Below are positions 8,357-17,956 of a stretch of 64,000 bases of DNA, piece after piece (within the stretch, counting starts at the first letter, position 1; the number at the start of each line of letters is the position of its first letter). The DNA is taken from positions 29,506 to 93,505 of the forward strand of contig JAPLMU010000052.1 in NCBI GenBank assembly GCA_026386795.1, written 5' to 3'. The DNA is from Planctomycetota bacterium. GTDB taxonomy: Bacteria; Planctomycetota; Phycisphaerae; Phycisphaerales; SM1A02. Position numbers and translations under genes: made by a program. The notes under the pieces are model-generated. The model saw only the letters and a program-made list of their open reading frames with translations, did not search any database and was not told the origin of the DNA.

Positions 8357-10246
8357 ATGATCAGCACCGCAACTGGATACGCCCTTCCCCTTCATGGGGC
8401 ATTCAACCCATCAACCGACGCGCAGGGCACATCGCCTGGAAGCTTTGCGCGGAGTTCTGACATTGGCGGTCCATTGGCCTTCAGTTCACCGGACACGCCC
8501 GGGATGCCTGCGCCAAGTAGTCAAACGGCGTGGGATTTCTTGCCATCAGGGTGGTCATATACGCGCCTGTCCGCGCCCACAACTGGAGGCGCCACCAACG
8601 GCACCCATGGCGCCTCGCATAGTTCGGTGGACTTTGTCAGTGCGCGCGGTGAGTGGATGCGTGTTGCTCACCCCAAGGGGTTTGTGCCAATCACACAACT
8701 CGAAAGCGCACGGCTTGGCATCATCACCGCACAGATGCGTCGCGTGGCAGAGCGCGAGCCGCACCTGTCCGCTGTACAGGTGCGCGACGAGATTGCCGCT
8801 GGTCGCATGGTGATTCCCGCGAACATTGCACACCTTGGCTATGGACTTGATCCGATGGCGATCGGGCGTGCATCGAAGACGAAAATCAATGCCAACATGG
8901 GTGCGTCCCCAGTTTCAAGCGGTACGCATGAAGAGGTGGAAAAGCTGAAATGGGCTGAGAAATGGGGCGCGGATACGGTCATGGACCTTTCCACCGGCGG
9001 CAACCTTGATGAATGCCGCGACGCGTTGATTCGCAATAGCACGGTACCGATCGGCACTGTCCCGATCTATTCGATGATCATTGGGCGCAAGCTAGAAGAC
9101 TTGGACGAGTCCATGATCCTGGAGACGCTTGAGCACCAGGCTCGGCAGGGTGTTGACTACTTCACCATTCATGCCGGCGTGCTGCGCGAGCACTTGCCAT
9201 TCATCAAGCGGCGCCTGATTGGAATTGTCAGCCGCGGTGGATCGCTACTAGCAAAGTGGATGCTGGTGAACAACAAGCAGAATCCAATGTATGACGGTTG
9301 GGAGCGAATCTGCGAAGTGCTGCGCCGGCATGATGTCACCTTCTCAATTGGTGATGGCCTTCGACCTGGCGGACTGGCCGACGCCACGGATCGCGCGCAG
9401 TTGGCGGAGTTGGAGACCATTGGTGAACTCACCGAGCGCGCGTGGCGCATGGGCGTGCAAGTCATGGTTGAGGGGCCAGGGCATGTGCCGTTCGATCAGA
9501 TTGAATTCAACATGAAATTGCAGCGCACGCTTTGTCACGGCGCGCCGTTCTATGTACTTGGTCCGCTCGTCACAGACATCTTTCCGGGCTATGACCACAT
9601 CACAAGTTGCATCGGCGCCACTGCCGCGGGCTATCACGGCGCCAGCATGCTTTGCTACGTGACTCCCAAAGAGCACTTAGGCCTGCCGAAGAAGGATGAC
9701 GTGAAACAAGGCTGTATTGCCTACAAAATTGCGGCTCACGCAGCAGATGTGGCGCTCGGCATTCCAGGCGCGCGCGATCGTGATGATGAACTCACCAAAG
9801 CCCGCGCCGCGTTGAATTGGGAGAAGCACTTTGAGTTGAGCTTTGACCCAGACACAGCCCGCGCGTACCACGATGAGGACCTTGATGTTGATACAGACTT
9901 TTGCGCCATGTGCGGGCACGACTGGTGCAGCGTGCGCATCAGCAAGGAGATTCAAGAATTCGCCAGCGGCAAGGATGAGGAGTACCAGCGCGGCAAGCCG
10001 GTGAAGAGTGCCGCACTGAGCGCGGAGCAGCAGGAGATACTTACGAAGCGCGGCGTATTGAGTCCCGACGAGATTCACAAGCTTGCTTCAAAGACGCGTA
10101 AGGCAGTAGGCGCTGAAGAGGGCAAGGCAAATTGCCACAGCGACTATGTCGATCCCGACGCGGCGAAGGAAGTGCAAGGTGCCAAGCTGGTGCAATTGAA
10201 CACTGCTCCAGCACACAACCTTTCAACTCATGACTCGGTGATTTGA
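8357..10246 (+). CDS. thiC: Phosphomethylpyrimidine synthase (thiamine HMP-P synthase)
   Basis: Radical-SAM enzyme converting aminoimidazole ribotide to HMP phosphate in thiamine biosynthesis. 629 residues, normal for the family. The C-terminal cluster motif is CAMCGHDWC (CxxCxxxxC), which holds the 4Fe-4S cluster; other family blocks include [25 protein letters not shown] and [20 protein letters not shown]. The ORF track starts at a GTG (8321), but ATG 8357 has GAGGA seven bases upstream and is the start masked by the leader helix, so I use it. Expression is very likely controlled by the TPP riboswitch just upstream. The gene stands alone; no other thiamine genes are in the window. Confidence 0.96.
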   Translation: MISTATGYALPLHGAFNPSTDAQGTSPGSFARSSDIGGPLAFSSPDTPGMPAPSSQTAWDFLPSGWSYTRLSAPTTGGATNGTHGASHSSVDFVSARGEWMRVAHPKGFVPITQLESARLGIITAQMRRVAEREPHLSAVQVRDEIAAGRMVIPANIAHLGYGLDPMAIGRASKTKINANMGASPVSSGTHEEVEKLKWAEKWGADTVMDLSTGGNLDECRDALIRNSTVPIGTVPIYSMIIGRKLEDLDESMILETLEHQARQGVDYFTIHAGVLREHLPFIKRRLIGIVSRGGSLLAKWMLVNNKQNPMYDGWERICEVLRRHDVTFSIGDGLRPGGLADATDRAQLAELETIGELTERAWRMGVQVMVEGPGHVPFDQIEFNMKLQRTLCHGAPFYVLGPLVTDIFPGYDHITSCIGATAAGYHGASMLCYVTPKEHLGLPKKDDVKQGCIAYKIAAHAADVALGIPGARDRDDELTKARAALNWEKHFELSFDPDTARAYHDEDLDVDTDFCAMCGHDWCSVRISKEIQEFASGKDEEYQRGKPVKSAALSAEQQEILTKRGVLSPDEIHKLASKTRKAVGAEEGKANCHSDYVDPDAAKEVQGAKLVQLNTAPAHNLSTHDSVI

Positions 10247-10283
10247 TATTTCATCGCTAGCAGCCGATGTTTCTCAGCGCTGA

Positions 10284-11537
10284 CTAGGCGGCAGGTCTTC
10301 CGCGCAGCCAGTTTGACTCTTGGCATTGATTCGGTCGCGCTAGGAGCGCGCTGATGGTGGAAGCGACATCGAAAGCAGCGCGTGGATTGCCAGCCGCACT
10401 CGATGCCACACGCATGCGTTGTAATCGTTGCGGGTCAGCGAAGATCGCTGCTGCCACGGATCCAGCATCGGCGGCACGAGAAGTTCGAACGGCAGCGCCG
10501 ATCGCAACCAGCATGTCTGCATTTCGCTCTTCTTGGCCTGGAATTGGCTGCAACAGCACCATTGGTAGTCCTACTGCGCGCGCCTCGGTTGTGGTGAGAC
10601 CTCCAGGCTTGCCGACCATCAGATCTGCTGCCGCCATGAGTTCATGCATGGCATTGGTGTAACCCAGTACGCGCAATTCTGGACCTCGTAAGTCGCCGCG
10701 ACTGCGCTGCGCTTGCAGTGCGGTCATGGCGGTTGCAAGGGGAGCGTTCTTCCCGCACACCACCACGATGGTGCAGTCGATGCTTGTGGCTATCAGTGAT
10801 CGCACTACGGTTGGGATGTCGCCAAGTCCATGCCCGCCACCACAAACCAAGATCATCGGTCGACCGGAATTCGGCGCAGCAAATGACCGCTGATGTGTCA
10901 TGCAGAAATGTGGATCAATGGGTATTCCGGTGATCTCAACTCGTGTGGGATCCATTCCGCCAGCGATTGCGGCGGTGCGAGCGGCGCGACTGGCGACACA
11001 AGTGACATCGACGCCGGCCTGCAGCCACACCGCGTGTGGATGTTCATCAGTAACGACAGTTACCACGGGAGCGCTCAATTCCCCGCGGATTCGCATTCTT
11101 CCAAGGAGTGCGCTCGTGAGAAAGTGGGTGGATACAACTACATCAGCACTGTGAAGAGCAGGATGTGCGCGAAATTTCCCCATCACTGAGTCTTCAAAGC
11201 GGTCGAGTGCTGGTCCGAGTGTTCGCCGGTCTCGGCGCGGAATATCCGTGCTGTTATAGAGAGCACCGACGACGCGTGGTGCGTGGCGGATGGCACGAAG
11301 GTAGCCATCGCGATACACGCTGCTAAACCACCGCGGCGCGTGTTCAAGTGCCTCGATGAAGGTGGCCTCAGAAAGTTGCCCTCGCGCCCGCAATGCGTCA
11401 TGTATGGCTGCTGACGCCCGCGTGTGTCCACATCCGACCGAACTGCTGCAGAATGTGACTCGCATGGGTGTCATTGGTGTCATAGGGGTCATGGGCGTCA
11501 TGGGACGGTCGGCGAAAGTTCGGCAGTCAGTACGCAT
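10284..11537 (-). CDS. GT28-family glycosyltransferase, MGDG synthase-like
   Basis: Resembles the monogalactosyldiacylglycerol synthase/processive diacylglycerol glucosyltransferase group: the N-terminal MRVTFCSSSVGCGHTRASAA is the lipid-acceptor GxGH-type motif, and VGKPGGLTTTEARAVGLPMV is the C-terminal nucleotide-sugar motif. It probably adds sugar to a lipid at the cytoplasmic membrane. The start is ambiguous. ATG 11537 has a GAGGA eight bases upstream and overlaps the previous gene by 11 bases; five further in-frame ATGs follow at 11501, 11492, 11483, 11474 and 11465 in a Met-Thr-Pro ladder, the last giving the most conventional N-terminus. The LpxH-like gene overlaps upstream, which supports a glycolipid role. 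Confidence 0.78.
   Translation of the reverse strand: MRTDCRTFADRPMTPMTPMTPMTPMRVTFCSSSVGCGHTRASAAIHDALRARGQLSEATFIEALEHAPRWFSSVYRDGYLRAIRHAPRVVGALYNSTDIPRRDRRTLGPALDRFEDSVMGKFRAHPALHSADVVVSTHFLTSALLGRMRIRGELSAPVVTVVTDEHPHAVWLQAGVDVTCVASRAARTAAIAGGMDPTRVEITGIPIDPHFCMTHQRSFAAPNSGRPMILVCGGGHGLGDIPTVVRSLIATSIDCTIVVVCGKNAPLATAMTALQAQRSRGDLRGPELRVLGYTNAMHELMAAADLMVGKPGGLTTTEARAVGLPMVLLQPIPGQEERNADMLVAIGAAVRTSRAADAGSVAAAIFADPQRLQRMRVASSAAGNPRAAFDVASTISALLARPNQCQESNWLRGRPAA
11465..11503 (-). repeat. 9-bp tandem repeat giving a ladder of in-frame start codons
   Basis: On the minus strand the unit ATGACNCCN is repeated four times and followed by a fifth ATG, encoding MTPMTPMTPMTPM. Each unit offers a start codon in the frame of the glycosyltransferase. 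None has its own good Shine-Dalgarno. Confidence 0.8.
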
Positions 11538-12363
11538 GTGCACCGTCCTCGGTGATGATGCTGTGTTCAGGAATGTTGATGGTTTCGGGATGTTCCGTTG
11601 GGTCAGGCTTCCAGCCAACAGAGCGCAGAAGGGCCTCAACATCAATGATTTCGAGGCGCCCATCCGCGTGTTCCACGAGCGCCGATGCACGCTCGATCCA
11701 GTCGCCACAGTTGGCATAGATCAGTCCGTCTGCACGCTGTTCAATGCGCGGCTCGTGAATGTGTCCGCAGATCACACCATCAAGCGAGCGCCGCTTCGCC
11801 TCATCAGCCAGAACTTCCTCAAACTTGGAAATGAAAGTGCAAGCACTCTTCACCTTCTTTTTGATCGTCTGCGAGAATGACCAACGTCCAAGACCAACGC
11901 ACGACCGCATGGCATTGGCGATGCGATTTAGTTGCACTAGATAGTCGTATCCATAAGTGCCAAGCAACGAAAGCAACTTTGAATGCTGCACAATGAGATC
12001 GAATTCATCACCGTGGCACACGAGTAGTTGTTGACCGCTGGCAAGGCGGTGGACCGCTTGCTTTGCAATGCGAATGCCAGCAAGTTCCGTGCCCGCGTAT
12101 GGGCGCAGAGAGTCGTCGTGATTGCCTGGGATGTAAATCACTTTCGTCCCGTGGCGCGCGAGCTTCAAAAGGCGCCGTATCACCTGATTGTGAGTGAGTG
12201 GCCATGTCCAGCGTTGGCGCAGTGCCCACATGTCGACGATGTCGCCGACGAGGTAGAGCCGTTCGCATTGCACTCGCTTCAGAAACGCTGCGAATTCCTC
12301 GGCGCGTGCCCCGCGAAATCCCAAGTGGACATCGCTCACAAAGACGGTTCGGTAGGCGAACAT
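11527..12363 (-). CDS. LpxH-like metallophosphoesterase (UDP-2,3-diacylglucosamine diphosphatase family)
   Basis: 278 residues with the calcineurin-like metal motifs in order: SDVHLG near residue 10, GDIVDMW near 42, GNHDD near 82, CHGDEFD and GHIHEPR. COG2908 members include LpxH, which cleaves UDP-diacylglucosamine in lipid A synthesis, but many planctomycete relatives act on unknown substrates. The start ATG 12363 has a strong GGGAGGA site, which can pair with an upstream CCTCCC. The gene ends inside the start of the GT28-type glycosyltransferase, so the pair is probably translated together for lipid or glycolipid metabolism. No other lipid A gene is in the window. Confidence 0.82.
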   Translation of the reverse strand: MFAYRTVFVSDVHLGFRGARAEEFAAFLKRVQCERLYLVGDIVDMWALRQRWTWPLTHNQVIRRLLKLARHGTKVIYIPGNHDDSLRPYAGTELAGIRIAKQAVHRLASGQQLLVCHGDEFDLIVQHSKLLSLLGTYGYDYLVQLNRIANAMRSCVGLGRWSFSQTIKKKVKSACTFISKFEEVLADEAKRRSLDGVICGHIHEPRIEQRADGLIYANCGDWIERASALVEHADGRLEIIDVEALLRSVGWKPDPTEHPETINIPEHSIITEDGAHAY

Positions 12364-12370
12364 ATCTGGT

Positions 12371-12411
12371 CCTCCCTTAGAAACCGGCCAAAGCCTGGCC
12401 GCGGCGGGAGG
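12371..12411 (-). promoter_or_regulatory. Leader hairpin covering the ribosome binding site
   Basis: On the minus strand CCTCCC (12411-12406) is complementary to the GGGAGG ribosome site (12376-12371) of the LpxH-like gene. A second helix inside it (CGGCCA/TGGCCG around a 5-base loop) would bring the strands together. It may damp translation; no ligand or factor is suggested by the sequence. Confidence 0.45.
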
Positions 12412-12513
12412 CGCGATCCATGCGATCTCCCAACCGGATCATCGGTTGTCTCTATGTACATTCCGTGAGGTAGATGCCGTTCTAAGCCAAGTCTGAACAA
12501 TCCATGAGCAAAT

Positions 12514-13740
12514 TTAGCGCTTCATCGCTTGTTCAACTTCGTCGGCACTGCGCGGGATACCTGTAGTGAGCACCTCATGGCCACTAGTGGTCACTGCGAC
12601 ATCGTCTTCGATGCGGATCCCAACAGACTCCTTGGGAAGGTAGATGCCCGGCTCAATGGTAATGACGGCGCCGACTTCAAGCGGCGCGTCTGGGGAAGCA
12701 TCGTGCGTCTCGAGACCGAGATGGTGGCCCATTCCATGGATGAAGGCGTCCCCAAAGCCGGCGTCCGCAATGACCTTGCGGCCAGCGGCATCAATGTCAG
12801 CAAGCGTTGCTCCGGGCTTTACTGCAGCAATTGCGGCTGCTTGGGAGCGGAGCACCAAGTCATAGAGCTCGCGCTGGCGTGTCGTGAACTTTCCAGAGAC
12901 AGGCAGGGTGCGCGTGACATCCGCTGAGTAGCCCGCGTACTTCGCGCCACTGTCAAGGACCACCAAATCGCCGGCAGCCAAGGCCCGATCATTGGCGTGG
13001 TAGTGCAGGACGGTGGCGTTAAATCCGCCGCCAGCGATGGTGCGGAAAGCCAATTCCCGTGCGCCGTTGCTGCGGTACGCATGCTCCACGGCTTCTTGTA
13101 GATCAAACTCGTTCATCCCCGCTCGCATTGATTTCATTGCGGCTGCAAAGCCAGTAGCGGTAATGCGACCGGCTTCCCGTACGCATGCAATTTCTGCTGC
13201 GCTTTTGGAAGCACGCATCTTCACCAAGAGATCGCTGCGGTCGGTGATTTGCGTTCCTGGAACGCGCTCAGCCTGCGCGCGCAGGATGGCGAAGTCCGCG
13301 GAGACTGGTGCGTTCCAGGCAGCAAGCGGCATGAGGCATGCAAGGGAACGCGAGCGTCGCGTTGCTTCCAAGAGAAGCCTGCTCAGCGTTCCAGTGCGCA
13401 GTACGGTGTCGAAGCCGGTGTTGGTTCTGAGCGCTCCGCCGAGTTCATCGCGGAATCCGTCCCACTTCTCGACCTCTGGGTTGAGTGGTCGCAAGAGCAA
13501 GGTGGCGCGCTTGGATGGCACTGGGTTCGTCGGGTCAAGGAACAGCATCGCGCCTGGTTCATCAGTGATGCCCGTGAGGTATTCAAAGTGCGCGTGCGGT
13601 TTCCACGGATGGTGAAGCGATGGGTCCGCCTCGCCAGCAAGTACTAGTCCAGAGGACCGACCAAGGTCGACAAGAATCTGGTCGCGGCGAGCGCGGAATT
13701 CAGCGTGCGTGATTGACGGCGCTGCGGTGGCGTTGCTCAT
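12514..13740 (-). CDS. pepP: Xaa-Pro aminopeptidase, M24B family
   Basis: 408 residues, close to PepP length. It removes the N-terminal residue before proline. An aminopeptidase-P N-domain (about residues 10-150, including PHAHFEYLTGITDEPGA) is followed by the pita-bread catalytic domain. Dinuclear metal ligands are visible in order: the Asp of VLDSGAKYAGYSADVTR (two Asp), the His of GMGHHLGLETHD, the Glu of TIEPGIYLP and the Glu of GIRIEDDV. All five expected ligands are present. It is probably cytoplasmic, as no signal peptide is seen. It lies 10 bp downstream of the RND permease stop, so it may be the last gene of that operon although functionally separate. Confidence 0.93.
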   Translation of the reverse strand: MSNATAAPSITHAEFRARRDQILVDLGRSSGLVLAGEADPSLHHPWKPHAHFEYLTGITDEPGAMLFLDPTNPVPSKRATLLLRPLNPEVEKWDGFRDELGGALRTNTGFDTVLRTGTLSRLLLEATRRSRSLACLMPLAAWNAPVSADFAILRAQAERVPGTQITDRSDLLVKMRASKSAAEIACVREAGRITATGFAAAMKSMRAGMNEFDLQEAVEHAYRSNGARELAFRTIAGGGFNATVLHYHANDRALAAGDLVVLDSGAKYAGYSADVTRTLPVSGKFTTRQRELYDLVLRSQAAAIAAVKPGATLADIDAAGRKVIADAGFGDAFIHGMGHHLGLETHDASPDAPLEVGAVITIEPGIYLPKESVGIRIEDDVAVTTSGHEVLTTGIPRSADEVEQAMKR

Positions 13741-13750
13741 ACCGCGAAGG

Positions 13751-16700
13751 TTACTTGGCTGAGTGTGCAGTGTCTCCGTCGTCGGGACCCCAAACGCGGT
13801 CGCGAATCACCACAAGGAGCGCATAGAAGACCGGCACAATGACCAAGGAAAGGAGTGTGGAAACGGCCAATCCAACCATAACGGTCACGCCGATTGAGCG
13901 CCGTGCGCTTGCACCCGCGCCAGTAGCGATTACCAAGGGCGCGACACCCAAGATGAAACTGAGCGCGGTCATGAGGATCGGTCGCAGGCGTAGTCGTGCT
14001 GCGTCCAGAGCCGCCTGTACTGGAGTCAAGCCTCGTTCTGTACCTGCTTTGGCGAATTCCACAATCAGGATGGCGTTCTTTGCGGCTAGTCCAATGAGCA
14101 TGACCAACCCGATCTGTGCATAGATATCAAGTGGCATCCCGGCGGCTCGCAAACCTCCGACTGCTCCGAGAACTGCGAATGGAACAGCGATGACCACAAG
14201 AATCGGAAGCGTCCAACTCTCGTACTGTGCTGCCAAGAATAGGAACACCGCGATGATTGCCAATGTGAACACAATAGGAGCAGCGTTCGCCGAGGTTTGT
14301 TCCTGGAAGACGATGCCGGTCCACTCGTAGGTCATTCCTTGCGGTAGGACTTTGTCACAAATCTGCTCCATGAATGCAGTGGCGTCTCCGGAGCTAATCC
14401 CCGGTGCGCCAGCGCCATTGATGGCAATGGTGTCGGTGACGTTGTAGTGAGTGATGTTGTCTGGGCCAGTGGTGGTGCGTTCATGAGCGAACGCGGAAAA
14501 TGGAATCATTTCCCGCGCGTTGTTCATCACGTAAATCTTGCCGAGGTCCTCGGGGGCCATCCGGTAACGCGCATCAGCCTGCACATAGACCTGATAGACC
14601 TGATTGAATCGGTTGAACTGGTTGACATACGCACTTCCGAAATTCAGCTGCAAAGCAGCGAATGCGTCCGCGACGGTGACGCCTAGTCGCTGCAACTTTG
14701 CGCGATCAATATCGAGCCAAACCTGGGGAACATCCTTCTGGAAGAAGGTGGAAACGCCAAGCAACTTGTCTGGGTATTTGCGCGTCTCGTTCACCACATC
14801 CATTGCCGCCGCGTACAGCGCGTCGGTGCCGAGGCCAGCGCGATCGATCAATTGCAACTGAAATCCACCAACCGATCCGAGTCCAGGAATCGACGGAGGA
14901 TTGAACGGGAATGCCATGCCGCCAGGAATCGTCCAAAGAAGTGGCTGCAGTCGTTGCACAATGGCGCTCGTCGTGTGTTGCAGGCCCTTCCGCTCGGACC
15001 ATGGCTTCAGTACGGGAATCAGCACGCCGCTATTGGACTGCGGTGCATTTGCGATGAAGTTGAGACCGTTGATCTCAATCACTGTGTCAACTTCTGGTTG
15101 TGCGGCGACGATCTTCCGCGCCTCCGCTGCAACGGCATTGGTTCGATCCAGTGGTGAGCCTGCCGGCAACTGATAGGCAACAAAGAAGTAGCCGTTGTCT
15201 TCATCAGGAACGAACGCCGTGGGCGCCGTGGTCACTAACCACAGTGCGGCCGCGATCGCAACGACAAAGATGACGCCAGCTACCACCCAGCGCCGAATTA
15301 GCCAGCCAACAGTGGATTCGTACGCCAGTTCAACACCATTGAATTTTCGGTTGAAAGCACCAAAGAAACCACGATCAGCCATCTTGCGCGGCCGCAAGAA
15401 TATGGCCGCAAGTGCTGGGCTGAGCGTCAGCGAATTGATGCTGGAAAGAACCACCGATATGGCGATGGTCATTGCAAATTGATTGTAGAGCTGCCCAGTA
15501 ACACCAGGCATCAATGCTGCGGGTACGAATACTGCTACCAGTGAGAGCGTGGTTGCAATGATTGGTCCGGCGACCTCCTTCATCGCGGTACTCGCGGCGC
15601 GGTACGGATCAGTCTCGCCACCCTCAAACTTACGCTCGACATTTTCCACCACCACGATGGCATCGTCCACCACGATGCCGATCGAGAGCACGAGGCCAAG
15701 CAGCGTGAGCGTATTGATAGAAAATCCCATCGCCAGCATCACTGCGAATGTTCCAATGATTGACACCGGAATGGCAATCATTGGGATCAGCGTCGTCCGG
15801 AAACTCTGCAGGAAGACGTAGATGATGATCAGTACAAGGAGCGCAGCTTCCCAGAAGGTTGAAACGACTTCTTCAATCGACGCCCGGACGAACTTTGTGG
15901 TGTCGTAGTTGATTCGGTAGTCGACGTCCTCGGGGAAGTCTTTCTTCAGTGACTCCATCGCCGCAGCAACACCTTTGGCAATCTCAAATGCATTCGATCC
16001 CGGCAGCTGGAACACGCCCAGCAGCCCGGTTGCATCGCCGTCTTGCTTGCCAACAGTTGTGTAGCTCGCTGCGCCAAGTTCTACGCGCGCTACATCCTTG
16101 AGAAGCACAGTGCCTTTGTCACTGCTCCGCACCACGATCTGCTCGAACTCTTTCACTTGTTCGAGCCGGCCCAGTGTGTTCACTTGCATAACAAACGCTG
16201 GCACCGCGGTGACAGGAGATGCTCCGGCCTGACCGCCAACCGCTTGGCGATTCTGCTCATCAATGGCCTTGTAGACATCCGTGGGCTCAATGCCGAGTGA
16301 CGCCAGCTTTGGCGTATCCATCCAAATACGCATGGAATATTGGCGGAGACCGAAGTTGGAAACCTGAGAAACGCCCGGGATGCGTTGCAAGGTCTGCACA
16401 ATATTGATGTCTGCGTAATTGGCCAGGAAGTCAGCGTCGTAGGTGCCCTTGGGCGAACGCAGACCGACTACCTGCACAAAGTCGGTTGACTGCTTGCGCA
16501 CAGAGATGCCTTGACGTTGCACTTCGGGGGGCAACTGTGGAATAGCAGTCTGCGCATAGTTCTGTACATCGACAGTACCGATGGAGAGGTCGTAGCCAAC
16601 AGCAAATGTCACGGTGATCACAGCATTGCCACCGTTCACCGAATTGCTCGACATGTAGATCATGCCCGGCACGCCGTTGATTTGACGTTCAAGCAGTCGT

Positions 16701-16885
16701 GTCACTACATCCGAAGTAGTGTCCGCTGATGCGCCCGGATAGAACGCGGAGACCTGCACGGTGGGCGGCGTAATCGGCGGGAACTGTGAGACCGGCATGA
16801 TGGTCATCGACAACCCACCAGCGATCACCATGAGCAGGGCGATCACCGTCGCGAAGATGGGTCGCTTGATGAAGAAGTCGATCAT
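13751..16885 (-). CDS. RND multidrug efflux permease, HAE1/AcrB type
   Basis: 1044 residues, the usual AcrB/MexB length, starting MIDFFIKRPIFATVIALLMVIAGG. It carries the family signatures: two large periplasmic loops, the TM4 proton-relay pair in LVLSIGIVVDDAIVVVEN, and the second-half repeat LGVAPLVIATGAGASARRSIG. It pumps hydrophobic compounds across the envelope using proton motive force, in a tripartite complex. Its ATG overlaps the adaptor stop by 4 bases and the outer-membrane factor lies upstream of that, giving a complete OMF-adaptor-pump order. The permease itself looks intact, whereas the adaptor gene is broken. Confidence 0.95.
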   Translation of the reverse strand: MIDFFIKRPIFATVIALLMVIAGGLSMTIMPVSQFPPITPPTVQVSAFYPGASADTTSDVVTRLLERQINGVPGMIYMSSNSVNGGNAVITVTFAVGYDLSIGTVDVQNYAQTAIPQLPPEVQRQGISVRKQSTDFVQVVGLRSPKGTYDADFLANYADINIVQTLQRIPGVSQVSNFGLRQYSMRIWMDTPKLASLGIEPTDVYKAIDEQNRQAVGGQAGASPVTAVPAFVMQVNTLGRLEQVKEFEQIVVRSSDKGTVLLKDVARVELGAASYTTVGKQDGDATGLLGVFQLPGSNAFEIAKGVAAAMESLKKDFPEDVDYRINYDTTKFVRASIEEVVSTFWEAALLVLIIIYVFLQSFRTTLIPMIAIPVSIIGTFAVMLAMGFSINTLTLLGLVLSIGIVVDDAIVVVENVERKFEGGETDPYRAASTAMKEVAGPIIATTLSLVAVFVPAALMPGVTGQLYNQFAMTIAISVVLSSINSLTLSPALAAIFLRPRKMADRGFFGAFNRKFNGVELAYESTVGWLIRRWVVAGVIFVVAIAAALWLVTTAPTAFVPDEDNGYFFVAYQLPAGSPLDRTNAVAAEARKIVAAQPEVDTVIEINGLNFIANAPQSNSGVLIPVLKPWSERKGLQHTTSAIVQRLQPLLWTIPGGMAFPFNPPSIPGLGSVGGFQLQLIDRAGLGTDALYAAAMDVVNETRKYPDKLLGVSTFFQKDVPQVWLDIDRAKLQRLGVTVADAFAALQLNFGSAYVNQFNRFNQVYQVYVQADARYRMAPEDLGKIYVMNNAREMIPFSAFAHERTTTGPDNITHYNVTDTIAINGAGAPGISSGDATAFMEQICDKVLPQGMTYEWTGIVFQEQTSANAAPIVFTLAIIAVFLFLAAQYESWTLPILVVIAVPFAVLGAVGGLRAAGMPLDIYAQIGLVMLIGLAAKNAILIVEFAKAGTERGLTPVQAALDAARLRLRPILMTALSFILGVAPLVIATGAGASARRSIGVTVMVGLAVSTLLSLVIVPVFYALLVVIRDRVWGPDDGDTAHSAK

Positions 16886-17956
16886 TCAGCGGCCTTGCCC
16901 ATGCGCTTTTGAATCTTGCCTTCGACAGCCTGCAACATCGCCTCGGGCGAGATTGTCTGTGCGCCGTCATGGAGTTTCTGCATACCCTCGATGACGAGCG
17001 TCTCATCGGCGCCGAGACCTTCGGTAATGACGATGCCTGCGCCTCCTCGTGGCCGGTATGGAAATTGCATCTTTGAGTTCGGCCACTTGGAGTTTGACGG
17101 TGACATACGCGCCGGGTGCCATCATCAGATCAGTGTTTGGAACTTCAATTCTCGTACGAATTGTGGAGGTTTCGCGATTGACCGAGTTATCAATGAAGAC
17201 CACCTTGCCGGAGCGGGTCCACGCCCCGCCAGGGAGTGATGCTTGCGTACTTTTGTCATCCGCAAGCTGCATGCGACGCAGTGCGGGAATGTCGGAGTCA
17301 ACTGGTTCAAACTCCACCCAAAGCGGATCCATCTGCCGCACGGTGACAAGCGTGGTTTGTGGCGTAACGGATGTTCCCGCGTACTTGTTCGTTGCACTTA
17401 CCTGACCTGCTACCGGACTAGTGATTCGCGTGAAGGACAGATTCAGGTTTGCTTCATCAAGCGCAGCGTGACGTGCGTCGAGATTTGCCTCCGCAGTTCG
17501 TTGGTTCGCCAGCATTTGGTCGAACGCCTCTTGGGAGATTGCTGAAACTTCAACGAGCGGGCGATTGCGCACCACTTTGTCAGTGGCGTTCTTGAGTTCC
17601 GCCTCTACTACGGCAATATCAGCCTTGGCCTTCTCAACGAGCACGCGGTACGGACGTGGGTCAATCATGTAGAGCATCTGCCCATCAGTGACGGACTGTC
17701 CGTTGCTGAAGCCCTGAGTATCAATCCATCCGCTCACGCGCGGGATAATGTCAACGGTGCGCACGCTCATGGTCATGCCCGGGTATTCGCGGTGGATTGC
17801 CACATCGCTGACCGTTGGCTTGGTGGTGCGCACGGGCGACGGCGGCATGCCGGCCGGTCCCTGCGGTGCGCGGGAGCATGCGGCGGCAGCGAAGATCAGC
17901 GTAAATGCTGCAATAAATCGAGTCTTCTTCATGTTCGTATCTGTCTGCTCAGCCAT
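16882..17956 (-). pseudogene. RND membrane-fusion adaptor, frameshifted with an internal deletion
   Basis: The N-terminal part (ORF 17003-17956) is a normal adaptor: lipoprotein-type signal with lipobox AAAC (FIAAFTLIFAAAACSRAP), barrel-sandwich VSGWIDTQGFSNGQSVTDGQ, alpha-hairpin and beta-barrel up to VKLQVAELKDAISIP. It then runs into Arg-rich junk and stops. The typical C-terminal end (IVITEGLGADETLVIEGMQKLHDGA) continues in another frame (ORF 16882-17106). About 35-45 residues usually found between IP and the IVTEGL block are also missing, so this is not a simple one-base error; an assembly collapse at the GC-rich junction (about 17025-17065) or a true deletion could explain it. An alternative start is the ATG at 17932. 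It overlaps the outer-membrane factor gene by 8 bases. Confidence 0.8.
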
